Positions 44,167-54,397 of a stretch of DNA of 64,000 nucleotides are shown here, one piece after another (within the stretch, counting starts at the first letter, position 1; every line of letters starts with the position of its first letter). The position numbers were made by a program, and so were the translations under genes. The notes under the pieces were generated by a model, which did no database searches, was not told where the DNA came from, and saw only the letters and a list, made by a program, of their open reading frames with translations. Source of the DNA: Acidobacteria bacterium UBA2161 (lineage in GTDB: Bacteria > Acidobacteriota > Vicinamibacteria > Vicinamibacterales > UBA823); contig DCWN01000042.1 in the NCBI GenBank assembly GCA_002328835.1, positions 6,129 to 70,128 of the forward strand, read 5' to 3'.

Positions 44167-45582
44167 ATGCTGGAGCCAGAGTTCATCGAGGCCATTCGGG
44201 CAGCGGTCGGGCCCGACGGGTATACGCAAGCGGCGGACGCCCTCGAGGAGTACGGCGCCGATGCGTCGAAACAGAGCGGGCCGGCTGAACTTGTTGCGCG
44301 GCCCAGGACCACGGACGAGGTCGCCGCGATCGCGCGACTCTGTCATCAGCATCGTGTCTCCCTGACCGTGCGCGGCGGTGGCACGGGGTATACCGGCGGG
44401 GCAGTGCCCGCGCTGGGCGGTGTCGTGCTGACGATGGAGCGGTTCACGCGGATTCTCGAGATCGACGAGGTGAATCTGCTGGCAGTCGTCGAGCCGAACG
44501 CCGTGACGGGCGACCTGCAGCGCGCGGTCGAGGCCGTCGGGTTGTTCTATCCGCCCGATCCGGCGAGCCTCGACCAGTGCGCGCTCGGAGGCAACATCGC
44601 TGAGTGCGCGGGCGGCCCTCGGGCGTTCAAGTACGGTACGACGAGGCGGTACGTCCTTGGGTTGGAGGCCGTGTTGCCAACGGGCGAGATCGTGCGCACC
44701 GGCGGCAAGACGGTGAAGAACGTCGTCGGCTACGACCTGACCCAGACGCTGGTCGGCTCCGAGGGCACGCTGGCGATCATTACGAAGGCCATTCTCCGCC
44801 TGATCCCGCTGCCCCCGCACCGCGAAACGATCCAGGCGACGTTCGCGGAGGTCGACGGCGCGGTGCAGGCGGTCATTGAGCTGGTCAAGGCGCGCGTCGT
44901 GCCGGCGGCGTTGGAGTTAATCGACGGCGCGTCGCTCGATGCGGTCGCTCGCTATCTGAACGACCGCACACTCGCCCCGGAGGGCACGGGAGCGCTGCTG
45001 CTCCTCGAGGTCGACGGGTTGCCGGAAACCGTCCGCGAAGAGGCGGTTCGAGTCGAGGCGTCGTGCCGGCAGGCCGGTGCCATGACGGTGCGACATGCCA
45101 CCAATGCGGCGACGCGAGACCAGTTGTGGCGCGTTCGGCGCGAGCTGTCGCCCTCGCTCAAGACGATCGCTGGCCTGAAGCTGAACCATGACGTCGTGGT
45201 GCCGAAAGCGCGCGTCCCTGACCTCTTCGCGTGTGTGGCGCGATTGCGCGAGGACCTGGCGTTGACGATCGCCTGCTTCGGACATGTGGGCGACGGCAAC
45301 ATTCACGTGAACATCATGGTCAACCCTGACGACGGCGGCGCGGTCGAGCGTGCGCGCGACGGGGAACGTCGCCTGTTCGAAGAGGTCGTGCGCCTCGAGG
45401 GTGCGATCAGCGGCGAGCACGGAATAGGCTTGTCGAAACGTTCGTTCATGACGCTCGCGCTGTCGGCGGAGGAGCTGGCGCTGATGCGTCGACTGAAGAC
45501 TGCGTTCGATCCGCACGGGATCTTGAATCCTGGGAAGATCTTTCCGGATGCTGACGCGGATCCGGTCACCGCGTCAGACTGA
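44167..45582 (+). CDS. FAD-linked oxidase, glycolate/D-lactate dehydrogenase GlcD-type
   Basis: 471 residues from ATG 44167. An FAD-binding PCMH domain (about 35-215; TVRGGGTGYTGGAVP, NIAECAGGPRAFKYG) is followed by the FAD-oxidase C-terminal domain (about 225-465; CFGHVGDGNIHVNIM, GEHGIGLSKR). Members oxidise 2-hydroxy acids such as glycolate or D-lactate, often with GlcE and GlcF partners, which are not adjacent here. Substrate not assignable. The 3' end overlaps the convergent amrS gene by nine bases. Confidence 0.87.
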   Translation: MLEPEFIEAIRAAVGPDGYTQAADALEEYGADASKQSGPAELVARPRTTDEVAAIARLCHQHRVSLTVRGGGTGYTGGAVPALGGVVLTMERFTRILEIDEVNLLAVVEPNAVTGDLQRAVEAVGLFYPPDPASLDQCALGGNIAECAGGPRAFKYGTTRRYVLGLEAVLPTGEIVRTGGKTVKNVVGYDLTQTLVGSEGTLAIITKAILRLIPLPPHRETIQATFAEVDGAVQAVIELVKARVVPAALELIDGASLDAVARYLNDRTLAPEGTGALLLLEVDGLPETVREEAVRVEASCRQAGAMTVRHATNAATRDQLWRVRRELSPSLKTIAGLKLNHDVVVPKARVPDLFACVARLREDLALTIACFGHVGDGNIHVNIMVNPDDGGAVERARDGERRLFEEVVRLEGAISGEHGIGLSKRSFMTLALSAEELALMRRLKTAFDPHGILNPGKIFPDADADPVTASD

Positions 45583-46698
45583 CGTCAGCGGAATCCAACC
45601 GTCGGAGGCTGGCCGGTAGGGCGCCGAGGCCGCCTGCCCAGAGAACCGTTCGGCCCACCGCCCGGGAATCGCGCGGTCGCAATTCGGGCAGCGGCCGGTG
45701 GCGGTCAGGCGGTATTCACGAATCGAGAAGCCGGTGCGCGCGATCAGCGTTGCGGCGCACCCGGGGCAGCGCGTGTCTTCGAGCGGCCCGACCTCTCCGG
45801 GGCGATTTCCGGCATAGACGAAGTTGAGTCCGTTCCGTGCGCCGATCGCGGCGGCGCGCTCGAGCGCGGCCGGGCGCGTGTCGCCGGGTGCCGTCATCTT
45901 GTAGTCCCTGTGGAACGCCGTCACATGCCACGGGATATCGGGTGAGACGTCGGCGAGGAAGCTGGTCAGCGCGTCAATCTCTTCATCCGTGTCGTTGAAG
46001 CCCGGAATCAGCAGCGTCACGACTTCGAGCCAGACGCCCATCGCGACCAGGGTCCGAATCGATTCGAGCACCGGAGCGAGGCGGCCGCCGAGACGCCGGT
46101 ACTGGCGATCGTCGAAGCTCTTGAGGTCGATCTTGTAGAGGTCGAGGCGCGGGCGCAGACGCTCGATCACCTCGGGCGTGGCGTTGCCGTTCGACACGAA
46201 CGCCGTGCGAAGCCCCTCCGCGCGCGCCGCGTCGAAGACCGCCGCTCCCCATTCGGCCGTAATCAACGGTTCGTTGTAGGTGCTGACGACGACCTGTGCC
46301 CCGAGGGTGACGGCGTCCCGCGCGATCTGCTCCGGCGTGGCGGCTGCCGGTGTCATCACGGCCGCCGGGTCACGCAGCGCTTGAGAGGTCACCCAGTTCT
46401 GGCAGTAGTCGCAGTGCAGATCGCAGCCAAGCATCCCGAAGCTGTACGCGAGCGCACCGGGATAGGCGTGGAAGAACGGCTTCTTCTCGATCGGGTCGCA
46501 CTGGACGCCGGCGACATAGTCCCAGGGCACGAATAGCCGGCCGCCGCGATTGAACCGCACCTTGCAGACGCCGACGGCACCGTCCGGCAGCGGGCAGCGG
46601 TGCCCGCAGGCGAGGCAGACGATTCGTCCGTCGGGGAGACGCGAGCACAGGTCACTCTCGCGGGCATGGCCCGCCAGCAGGTCGGCAAGCGCGGGCAC
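45574..46698 (-). CDS. amrS: AmmeMemoRadiSam system radical SAM enzyme
   Basis: 374 residues, GTG start. The radical-SAM cluster motif is Cys92-x3-Cys96-x2-Cys99 (GCDLHCDYCQNW), in the activating-enzyme-like arrangement. Extra Cys pairs occur before it (Cys28, Cys31, Cys35, Cys45) and near the C-terminus (two CxxC), suggesting additional metal sites. These enzymes usually occur with AMMECR1 and Memo proteins; neither is in this window. A -10-like TACAAT lies six bases before the GTG. Confidence 0.85.
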   Translation of the reverse strand: MPALADLLAGHARESDLCSRLPDGRIVCLACGHRCPLPDGAVGVCKVRFNRGGRLFVPWDYVAGVQCDPIEKKPFFHAYPGALAYSFGMLGCDLHCDYCQNWVTSQALRDPAAVMTPAAATPEQIARDAVTLGAQVVVSTYNEPLITAEWGAAVFDAARAEGLRTAFVSNGNATPEVIERLRPRLDLYKIDLKSFDDRQYRRLGGRLAPVLESIRTLVAMGVWLEVVTLLIPGFNDTDEEIDALTSFLADVSPDIPWHVTAFHRDYKMTAPGDTRPAALERAAAIGARNGLNFVYAGNRPGEVGPLEDTRCPGCAATLIARTGFSIREYRLTATGRCPNCDRAIPGRWAERFSGQAASAPYRPASDGWIPLTSV

Positions 46699-46704
46699 TC
46701 GTTC

Positions 46705-46710
46705 ATTGTA
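46705..46710 (-). promoter_or_regulatory. Candidate -10 of a leaderless promoter for amrS
   Basis: TACAAT on the minus strand, then six bases (gaacga), then the GTG start at 46698. It lies in the 24-base gap after the GT39 gene, so amrS could be transcribed separately as well as by read-through. Confidence 0.45.
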
Positions 46711-46722
46711 CCGGAGGCGAGG

Positions 46723-48435
46723 TCAGCGGTTCGTGACGATCAGAACGCGTTGCCGGACACTCTCCAGATCGGGGTGCAGCAGGTCGCCGATCCGCAGTGC
46801 GGCGGTGTCGACGTAGTCGATTCGATCGAGGCGGCGCAAGGGTCCGGCGATACGTGACTCGAGCGGCGCGAGGTCACGGCGCCGAATGACGGCGATGGCG
46901 GGAGCCGGACTCTCGAGAAAGTCGACGACCTGGTCGGGCGTGACGAGTTCGCGGCGAGGCAGGCCGGAGTAGAAGATCTGGTTCCTTCCGAAGGCGCGGT
47001 GCGTCCCGAGGGTGTGGCCCTCACGCCACGCCTCGCTCAAGGTGGCGGCGGCGCGCTCGACCGGCGAGGGGCGCGGCGGAGAGAGGACCTGAAAATGTAG
47101 TGACAAGAGCGTGACGGCGCCGCCGAGGACGACCGCGAGCGGCGCCGTGTTGAGGCGGCCCGTCGCAACGGCGGCGCCCAGCACAACCGCCGCTCCGAGA
47201 AACGCGGTCGCGGGTATGAGCGGCTGCGGCATCCCGGCCGCCGCGAGGACAGGGGCGCCACGGAACATCAGCCAGGCCAGGGCCAGCCAGCACATGACGA
47301 CGCCAGCCGCTGACATCCGGAGACGCCTGGCATGGCGCGGTTCGGCCCGTGCGTCAAGGTGCTCGCGGATGCTGCGGGCGAGAAGGATGGCCACGGGAGG
47401 CAGGAGCGGCAGGATGTATCGCGGCTGCTTGCCGACCGACGCGCTGTAGAAGAGCAGTGGGGCCAGAGTCCAGACGATCAAGCGCAGGTCGACCAGTTGC
47501 GGGACGACGCGAGTGCGGATCGCGCGAGCGATTCCCGGAGCCCAGAGTACCGCGAACGGCGTCCAGGGCAGTAGGCCCCCGGCCAGGATCGGCACGTAGA
47601 ACCAGAAAGGCCGGGGATCGTTGAATTCCGGGGTGGCGAATCGGGTGAGGTTCTCACCAACGAAGAAACGGACGAGGTAGGCCGCGCCGTGGACCTGCGC
47701 CATCGCGGCGAACCAGGGCACCGCGACGGCGAGAAACACGCCGAGGGCCGCGGCGACCGTCGCCATCGTCAGGCCGGCAGGCGCGCGCAGGTGCCAGGCC
47801 GTCCCGGCCGGGCCACGATGCTCCCAGCACGCCAGCGGTAAAACCACCAACGCGGGCAGGACGATCCCAATCGGGCCCTTGGTCAAACAGGCGAGCGCGG
47901 CGGCGAACGCCGCGACAACGAGCCAGGCTCGACGGTGCCCCGGAGCGTCGATCGGCCACGTCCCGGCGTCGCGTCGGTCGGACGACAGAGCGCGAACCAG
48001 AGCCCACGTGGCGAACGTGATGAGCGCGGTGACGGGGAGATCTGGCAGGGCCTGCCAGGCCATCGCCGCACACCCGAAGGTCGTCGCGACGATCGCTCCA
48101 GCCAGGGTGCCCGTCGCGCGATCGTACCAGCGACTAGCGACGGCGTAGGTCAGCAACACCAGGGCCAGGCCGGCGAGCGCCGAGGGCAGTCGGGCGGCGG
48201 CCTCGGTGACGCCACCGACGCCATAGGCCGCGGCGATGAGCCAGTACATCAGTACCGGTTTCTCGAAGCGGACCTCGGCGTTGTACTGCGGCGTTAGCCA
48301 GTCCCCGGACACGATCATCTGCCGGGCCGATTCGGCGTAGAACGCCTCGTCCGAGTCGGTCACGGCGCTCCGGCCCAGGCCGAGAAGCAGCGTCACGACA
48401 CAGAGGACGAGCAGCCAGCGAACCGGGGGCGGCAC
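46723..48435 (-). CDS. Membrane glycosyltransferase, GT39/ArnT-like
   Basis: 570 residues with about eleven hydrophobic segments. The N-terminal periplasmic loop carries DSDEAFYAESARQMIVSGDW, with the acidic residues typical of GT-C enzymes of the GT39/GT83 type, followed by RFEKPVLMYWLIA. These transfer sugars from polyprenyl-phosphate donors to lipids or proteins outside the inner membrane. The acceptor is unknown. GTG start, six bases after a TACAAT hexamer. Confidence 0.82.
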   Translation of the reverse strand: MPPPVRWLLVLCVVTLLLGLGRSAVTDSDEAFYAESARQMIVSGDWLTPQYNAEVRFEKPVLMYWLIAAAYGVGGVTEAAARLPSALAGLALVLLTYAVASRWYDRATGTLAGAIVATTFGCAAMAWQALPDLPVTALITFATWALVRALSSDRRDAGTWPIDAPGHRRAWLVVAAFAAALACLTKGPIGIVLPALVVLPLACWEHRGPAGTAWHLRAPAGLTMATVAAALGVFLAVAVPWFAAMAQVHGAAYLVRFFVGENLTRFATPEFNDPRPFWFYVPILAGGLLPWTPFAVLWAPGIARAIRTRVVPQLVDLRLIVWTLAPLLFYSASVGKQPRYILPLLPPVAILLARSIREHLDARAEPRHARRLRMSAAGVVMCWLALAWLMFRGAPVLAAAGMPQPLIPATAFLGAAVVLGAAVATGRLNTAPLAVVLGGAVTLLSLHFQVLSPPRPSPVERAAATLSEAWREGHTLGTHRAFGRNQIFYSGLPRRELVTPDQVVDFLESPAPAIAVIRRRDLAPLESRIAGPLRRLDRIDYVDTAALRIGDLLHPDLESVRQRVLIVTNR

Positions 48436-48441
48436 GCGCGG

Positions 48442-48447
48442 ATTGTA
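48442..48447 (-). promoter_or_regulatory. Candidate -10 of a leaderless promoter for the GT39 gene
   Basis: TACAAT on the minus strand, six bases (ccgcgc) before the GTG at 48435. No -35 recognised. It is divergent from the rho promoter about 50 bases away. Confidence 0.45.
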
Positions 48448-48497
48448 TCCCGGCCGGGTGTGCGAGACGGCGCGCGGCGACTATCCGGAACACCAAG

Positions 48498-48526
48498 TTG
48501 ACAGGTCGCAACGGCTTCCGTATACT
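48498..48526 (+). promoter_or_regulatory. Promoter of rho
   Basis: A perfect TTGACA at 48498-48503, a 17-base spacer and TATACT at 48521-48526 (five of six), the strongest sigma-70-like promoter read in this window. Transcription would begin near 48533, giving a leader of about 100 bases. Confidence 0.8.
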
Positions 48527-48589
48527 CGGATTGCGTTCGGCTCCAATCCGAACCTCGACTGAACGGACTGCGGGGCTCCCGGTCCCGCG

Positions 48590-48616
48590 CCCACAACCCA
48601 CATCCCCCATACCTTC
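48590..48616 (+). promoter_or_regulatory. C-rich, G-free tract in the rho leader (possible rut site)
   Basis: 27 bases with 16 C and no G, which is exceptional in this G-rich genome. Rho loads on C-rich, G-poor, unstructured RNA, and rho genes are known to be autoregulated by termination in the leader. The tract lies about 20 bases upstream of the rho start codon. Confidence 0.45.
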
Positions 48617-48636
48617 GACTTACGGTTTGCGGTTCA

Positions 48637-50004
<1,368 letters not shown>

Positions 50005-50020
50005 TCCTGCGACTGGCGCG

Positions 50021-50260
50021 ATGACGACGATCAAGGTGCGCAAGAACGGCCCGTATCGCGTCATCGCTGACGGTGACGGCGACGACGTCACCATCATCGA
50101 TTGGAACGGCCGCGAGTACCCCGCCCCCGACCGCCCGATCGCGCTCTGTCGGTGCGGCGTGTCCGCCACGAAGCCCTTCTGCGACAAGAGCCACGCGCGC
50201 GCCGGCTTCACCCCTGACGAAGACACGGACGACGCCGGCGGCGGCCCGGCGGCGGGGTAG
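50021..50260 (+). CDS. CDGSH-type iron-sulfur protein
   Basis: 79 residues. The 2Fe-2S motif is Cys43-x-Cys45-x2-Ser48-x3-Pro52-x-Cys54-Asp-Lys-Ser-His58, so three Cys and one His ligate the cluster as in mitoNEET; Lys replaces the usual Gly in CDGSH. A single domain with an acidic, Gly/Pro-rich tail. Role unknown, possibly electron or cluster transfer. It follows rho by 16 bases and converges with clpB, three bases away. Confidence 0.88.
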   Translation: MTTIKVRKNGPYRVIADGDGDDVTIIDWNGREYPAPDRPIALCRCGVSATKPFCDKSHARAGFTPDEDTDDAGGGPAAG

Positions 50261-50263
50261 CCC

Positions 50264-52870
50264 CTAGGATGTCGCGGACACGCTGGGGGGCTTGTCGAAC
50301 CTCAGCTCGCCATCGGCCGCGTCCACGACGACGGCCTCGCCCTCGGCGAACTCTCCCTCCAGGATCTTCAGAGCCAACGGATCCAGGATCCGGCGTTGCA
50401 GCACCCGCTTGAGCGGGCGGGCGCCGTAGGTCGGGTCGTAGCCCTCGGCGATCAGCAGATCTTTCGAACTCTGGGTCAGCGTCAGCTCCAGCTTGCGCCG
50501 CGCCAGCCGCGCCGCGAGCTGCTCGAGCTGGATGTCGATCACCGCCCGCAGGTGGTCTCGGCCGAGCACGTGGAAGAAGATCACCTCGTCGATCCGATTC
50601 AGCAGTTCGGGCCTGAAATGCTCCCGCAGCGCGACGGTCACGCGTTCCCGCGTGGCCTCGTCCAGGTCGCCCTCCGCACTCGCCGGATGCGCCGCGATGT
50701 ACTGACTGCCCAGGTTTGAAGTCATGATGACGACGGCGTTCCTGAAGTCGACGTGGCGGCCCTTGCTGTCGGTCAGCCGTCCGTCGTCGAGCAGCTGGAG
50801 CAGGATGTTGAGCACCTCGGGATGCGCCTTCTCGATTTCATCGAGCAGAATGACCGAGTAGGGCCGGCGTCGCGCGGCTTCGGTCAACTGTCCGGCCTCG
50901 TCGTACCCCACGTAGCCGGGCGGGGCGCCGATGAGGCGAGAGACCGAGTGCTTCTCCTGGAATTCGGACATGTCCACGCGAATCATCGCCTGCTCGTCGT
51001 CGAACAGAAACTCGGCGAGCGCGCGCGCCAGCTCGGTCTTGCCGACGCCTGTCGGGCCAAGGAGCATGAAGCTGCCGAGCGGACGGTTCGGATCTTGTAG
51101 CCCGGCTCGGGCGCGACGAACGGCGTTGGCGACCGCGGTGATCGCGTCGTCCTGACCGACCACGCGGCGCCGCAGACGATCCTCCATGGCGATCAGCTTC
51201 TGCACTTCGCCCTCGACGAGCCGCGAGACCGGAATTCGCGTCCACCGACTGACGACGGCGGCGATGTCGTCCTCGTCGACCTCCTCGCGTAGCATGCGCG
51301 TTCCGGCCTGCAACTCGGCGAGTCGCTCGGCGGCGGCCTGCACGTCGGCCTCCAGCGCCGGCACCTTTCCGTACTGCAGCTCGGAGGCCTTTGCGTAGTC
51401 ACCCGCCCGCTGGGCGTGCTCGATCTCGTGCCTGGCTTGCTCCAGGCGTTCCTTCAAGCGGCGCCCGGACTGGATCTCGGTCTTCTCCTGCTGCCACTGG
51501 CCCTGGAGCGTCGCGCTCTCGGCGGTCAGCGTGGTGAGCTCGTCTTCGAGCCGGGCAAGCCGCTCGCGTGATGCCGGGTCGTGCTCCTTGCGCAGCGCCT
51601 CGCGCTCGATCTCGAGCTGCATGATCCGGCGCCGAGCCTCGTCGAGTTCGGCGGGCATCGAGTCGATCTCGGTTCTGAGCTTCGCCGCAGCTTCATCGAC
51701 GAGATCGATCGCCTTGTCCGGGAGAAACCGGTCGGCAATGTAGCGATGAGAGAGCACCGCCGCGGCCACCAGGCCGGCGTCCTTGAGCTTCACGCCATGG
51801 TGAATCTCGTAGCGCTCCCGTAGCCCTCGGAGAATGCTGATCGTGTCCTCGACGGTCGGCTCGCCGACCTGGACCGGCTGGAACCGACGTTCGAGGGCGG
51901 CATCCTTCTCGATGTGCTTCCGGTACTCGTCGAGCGTCGTCGCGCCGATCGTGTGCAGCTCGCCCCGCGCGAGCATCGGCTTCAGCATGTTGGAGGCGTC
52001 GACGGCGCCTTCCGCCGGCCCGGCGCAGACGACGGTGTGCAACTCGTCGATGAAGAGCACGACCTGGCCGTCCGACTCGGTGATCTCCTTCAGGACCGCC
52101 TTCAAGCGCTCTTCGAACTCGCCACGGAACTTGGCGCCCGCGATGAGGGCGCCCATGTCGAGCCCGACGATGCGCTTCTCCTTGAGCCCCTCCGGCACGT
52201 CGCCCCTGACGATGCGCTGCGCGAGTCCCTCGACGATGGCGGTCTTGCCGACGCCGGGCGCGCCGATGAGCACCGGGTTGTTCTTCGTCCGCCGCGACAG
52301 CACCTGGATGACCCGGCGGATCTCCTCGTCGCGGCCGATGACCGGATCGAGCTTGTCCCGCCGGGCGTCGTCGGTGAGATCCCGCCCGTAGCGCTCGAGC
52401 GCTTGATACTTATCTTCCGGATTCTGATCGACGACGCGCTGCGTCCCCCGCACCGCGACCAGGGCCTCGAGGATCCGGTCGGGCGTGATGCCGTGGGCGC
52501 CCAGCACCGCGCCGTCCTCGGCCCCGACGCCGAGCAGTAGATGCTCCGTGCTGATGTAGTCGTCCTTGAGCCGATCAGCTTCATCCTCGGCATGCTGCAT
52601 CACCGGCCGCATCCGAGGCGAGAGGGCAGGCGGGTCACCGCCCTCGGCCGTCGGAAGCTGTTCCAGGCGCGCCTCGACGGCGGCCGCCAGGCTCGCGGCG
52701 TCGACGCGCATCTTGCCCAGCAGCGCAGGGACCACGCCGTCGGCCTGAGCCAGCAGGGCGGCCAGGAGATGCTCGGGTTCGAGCTGCGGATGGTGGGCGC
52801 GGCTGGCTCGACGCTCTGCGTCGAGAAAGGCCTCCTGTGCCTTCTGAGTGTAGCGGTTGATGTTCATCAT
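50264..52870 (-). CDS. clpB: ATP-dependent disaggregase ClpB
   Basis: 868 residues from ATG 52870; a second ATG follows at 52867, and GTG 52879 is also in frame. The protein reads MNINRYTQKAQEAFLDA, as in the family. N-terminal repeat domain (1-150), first AAA+ with GAPGVGKTAI, the long middle coiled-coil domain (about 405-525) that identifies ClpB and docks DnaK, and second AAA+ with GPTGVGKTEL. It rescues aggregated proteins with DnaK/DnaJ. Third gene of the hspR-cbpA-clpB operon, so heat-shock controlled. Confidence 0.97.
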   Translation of the reverse strand: MMNINRYTQKAQEAFLDAERRASRAHHPQLEPEHLLAALLAQADGVVPALLGKMRVDAASLAAAVEARLEQLPTAEGGDPPALSPRMRPVMQHAEDEADRLKDDYISTEHLLLGVGAEDGAVLGAHGITPDRILEALVAVRGTQRVVDQNPEDKYQALERYGRDLTDDARRDKLDPVIGRDEEIRRVIQVLSRRTKNNPVLIGAPGVGKTAIVEGLAQRIVRGDVPEGLKEKRIVGLDMGALIAGAKFRGEFEERLKAVLKEITESDGQVVLFIDELHTVVCAGPAEGAVDASNMLKPMLARGELHTIGATTLDEYRKHIEKDAALERRFQPVQVGEPTVEDTISILRGLRERYEIHHGVKLKDAGLVAAAVLSHRYIADRFLPDKAIDLVDEAAAKLRTEIDSMPAELDEARRRIMQLEIEREALRKEHDPASRERLARLEDELTTLTAESATLQGQWQQEKTEIQSGRRLKERLEQARHEIEHAQRAGDYAKASELQYGKVPALEADVQAAAERLAELQAGTRMLREEVDEDDIAAVVSRWTRIPVSRLVEGEVQKLIAMEDRLRRRVVGQDDAITAVANAVRRARAGLQDPNRPLGSFMLLGPTGVGKTELARALAEFLFDDEQAMIRVDMSEFQEKHSVSRLIGAPPGYVGYDEAGQLTEAARRRPYSVILLDEIEKAHPEVLNILLQLLDDGRLTDSKGRHVDFRNAVVIMTSNLGSQYIAAHPASAEGDLDEATRERVTVALREHFRPELLNRIDEVIFFHVLGRDHLRAVIDIQLEQLAARLARRKLELTLTQSSKDLLIAEGYDPTYGARPLKRVLQRRILDPLALKILEGEFAEGEAVVVDAADGELRFDKPPSVSATS

Positions 52871-52906
52871 GTCGTGCACCCGATAAAGAGTGTCCGGCCG
52901 GCGCTG

Positions 52907-53899
52907 TCACGCATTCGACCGAGCACGGCGTTTCTTGCGCCCGGACTTGCCGGGCCGTTCGATCTCGGCCAACGCTTCGTAGTGCTCCCGTTGTTCGTCG
53001 CTGAGCCGGCGCGGCACCTCGATGGTCACCGTCGCGTAGAGCGCGCCGCGTTCGCCATGCGATCGCACCCCGGGCATGCCCTGGCCCTTCAGACGAAAGA
53101 CCTGGCCAGGTTGCGTGGCCGGCGGGATCTTGAGCGTGAGGCTCGGCCCCTCGAGCGTCGGCACCTCGACCGTGCCGCCCAGCACGGCCGTGGTCAACGC
53201 CACGTCCACCGGCGTATGCAGGTCGCGCCCCTCTCGCCGGAATTTCGGGTGCTCGGCGATCCGAACGCGGAGGAAGACGTCGCCCGCGGCCGCTCCGCCG
53301 ACGCCGGCCTCGCCCTCGCCGGCGATCCGAACCCGCGACCCGTCACTCACGCCGGGCGGAATCTTCACGTCCACGGTTCGGGCCTGCCCGCGCGTCGCGA
53401 TCGAGAACCGGCGTTGGACCCCGTGCAGCGCCTCCTCGAGCGTGAGGTCGATCGATTGCTCGACGTCACGGCCCTTGTTCCTGGGGGCGCGGCGACGCTG
53501 TGGCTCGTGGGCGCCGCCGAAGAACGTGTGAAAGAAATCTGAGAACGGATCGCCGGCCCCGCCGGCCCGCGCCTCGGCGCCGCCCATGTTGACCGTCCAG
53601 CGCCCATCCCCGAACGGCCAGCCGCTGCCGAACGGGTTCGCGCCGCCGCCCGGTCCACCGGGGGCCTGCTCGTACTGTCGCCAGTTCGCGCCCAGTTCGT
53701 CGTACTTCCGCCGCGTCTCCGCGTTGCCGAGAACCTCATAGGCTTCGGTGATGTCCTTGAACTTGGACTCGGAGGTCGCGTCGCCCGGGTTGACGTCGGG
53801 ATGGTGCTTGCGCGCGAGCTTCCGGTACGCCTGCTTGATCTCCTTCGCGCTGGCGGACTTGGCGATCCCGAGCGTCTGGTAGTAGTCCTTGAAATCCAT
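52907..53899 (-). CDS. cbpA: DnaJ-family co-chaperone without zinc finger (CbpA-like)
   Basis: 330 residues. J domain at 1-70 with the HPD tripeptide at 33-35, a Gly/Phe-rich linker (about 80-150), then two beta-sandwich client-binding domains (from about 160). The Cys-rich zinc-finger domain of DnaJ is absent, so it is CbpA-type. It stimulates DnaK. Between hspR and clpB in one operon. C-terminus basic (GRKKRRARSNA). Confidence 0.92.
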   Translation of the reverse strand: MDFKDYYQTLGIAKSASAKEIKQAYRKLARKHHPDVNPGDATSESKFKDITEAYEVLGNAETRRKYDELGANWRQYEQAPGGPGGGANPFGSGWPFGDGRWTVNMGGAEARAGGAGDPFSDFFHTFFGGAHEPQRRRAPRNKGRDVEQSIDLTLEEALHGVQRRFSIATRGQARTVDVKIPPGVSDGSRVRIAGEGEAGVGGAAAGDVFLRVRIAEHPKFRREGRDLHTPVDVALTTAVLGGTVEVPTLEGPSLTLKIPPATQPGQVFRLKGQGMPGVRSHGERGALYATVTIEVPRRLSDEQREHYEALAEIERPGKSGRKKRRARSNA

Positions 53900-53911
53900 A
53901 CGGTCGACGCC

Positions 53912-54253
53912 TTAGAGCCCGAGCAGTCCGCACAAGTGTTCGACTTCATGGGTCAGCCGACGCCGGCGATCCGGCCGCGCCAGCCCGCCCGCGTCGGTCA
54001 GTTCCCGCATCCGCTGGGCGACATCGGCGATCGAGAGCAATTGCTGCACGCCCGCCAGGTTGATCCCGCACTCGTCGACCAGATACTTGATGACGCGCAG
54101 CCGCGCCAGTTCGTCCTCCGAGTAGACGCGCATACTGCCGAGCGTGCGGGGAGGCCGGACGAGACCGAGACGCTCGTATTTCCGCAAGGTCTGCGGATGC
54201 ATTCCGAGGCGACGCGCCGCCACGCTGATGAAGATCACCTCGTCCACGGTCAC
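53912..54253 (-). CDS. hspR: Heat-shock repressor HspR (MerR family)
   Basis: 113 residues. A MerR-type winged helix is at about 8-75 (FISVAARRLGMHPQTLRKYE, RLGLVRPPRTLGSMRVYSED) with the HspR-like LVDECGINLAGVQQLLS segment. HspR represses chaperone operons with help from DnaK. GTG 54253 is the longest start; GTG 54247 and GTG 54238 are alternatives, since AGGTGA lies just before them. It heads the hspR-cbpA-clpB operon and probably represses it. Confidence 0.9.
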   Translation of the reverse strand: MTVDEVIFISVAARRLGMHPQTLRKYERLGLVRPPRTLGSMRVYSEDELARLRVIKYLVDECGINLAGVQQLLSIADVAQRMRELTDAGGLARPDRRRRLTHEVEHLCGLLGL

Positions 54254-54269
54254 CTCAGGGCAAGGGAAA

Positions 54270-54291
54270 CATGAAGTTAAGTCGCTCCAAG
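54270..54291 (-). promoter_or_regulatory. Possible HspR operator (HAIR-like inverted repeat)
   Basis: Half-sites CATGAAG and CTCCAAG (five of seven bases complementary) with an eight-base spacer, at the expected transcription start of the hspR operon. The known HAIR consensus is CTTGAGT-N7-ACTCAAG; on the minus strand this reads CTTGGAG...CTTCATG, a partial match. Position fits a repressor site. Confidence 0.35.
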
Positions 54292-54318
54292 TATAGGCAT
54301 TGATACGGCGCGTGTCAA
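54290..54318 (-). promoter_or_regulatory. Promoter of the hspR-cbpA-clpB operon
   Basis: On the minus strand a perfect TTGACA (rc of 54313-54318), a 17-base spacer and TATACT (rc of 54290-54295). A vegetative-type promoter fits control by a repressor rather than by a heat-shock sigma factor. Confidence 0.75.
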
Positions 54319-54397
54319 CTCTGCCGGCCAGCCTCAGGCTCGCGCCGGGCGGGCTGGTATAGACTCGTCCGGCGTTCAGCGCTGCGCGGAGGTAGAA

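Noticed and set aside
46389..46706. ATG at 46706 as start of a 105-codon protein
   Set aside because: It is out of frame with the radical SAM enzyme, which has clear motifs from the GTG at 46698; this frame shows no protein character.
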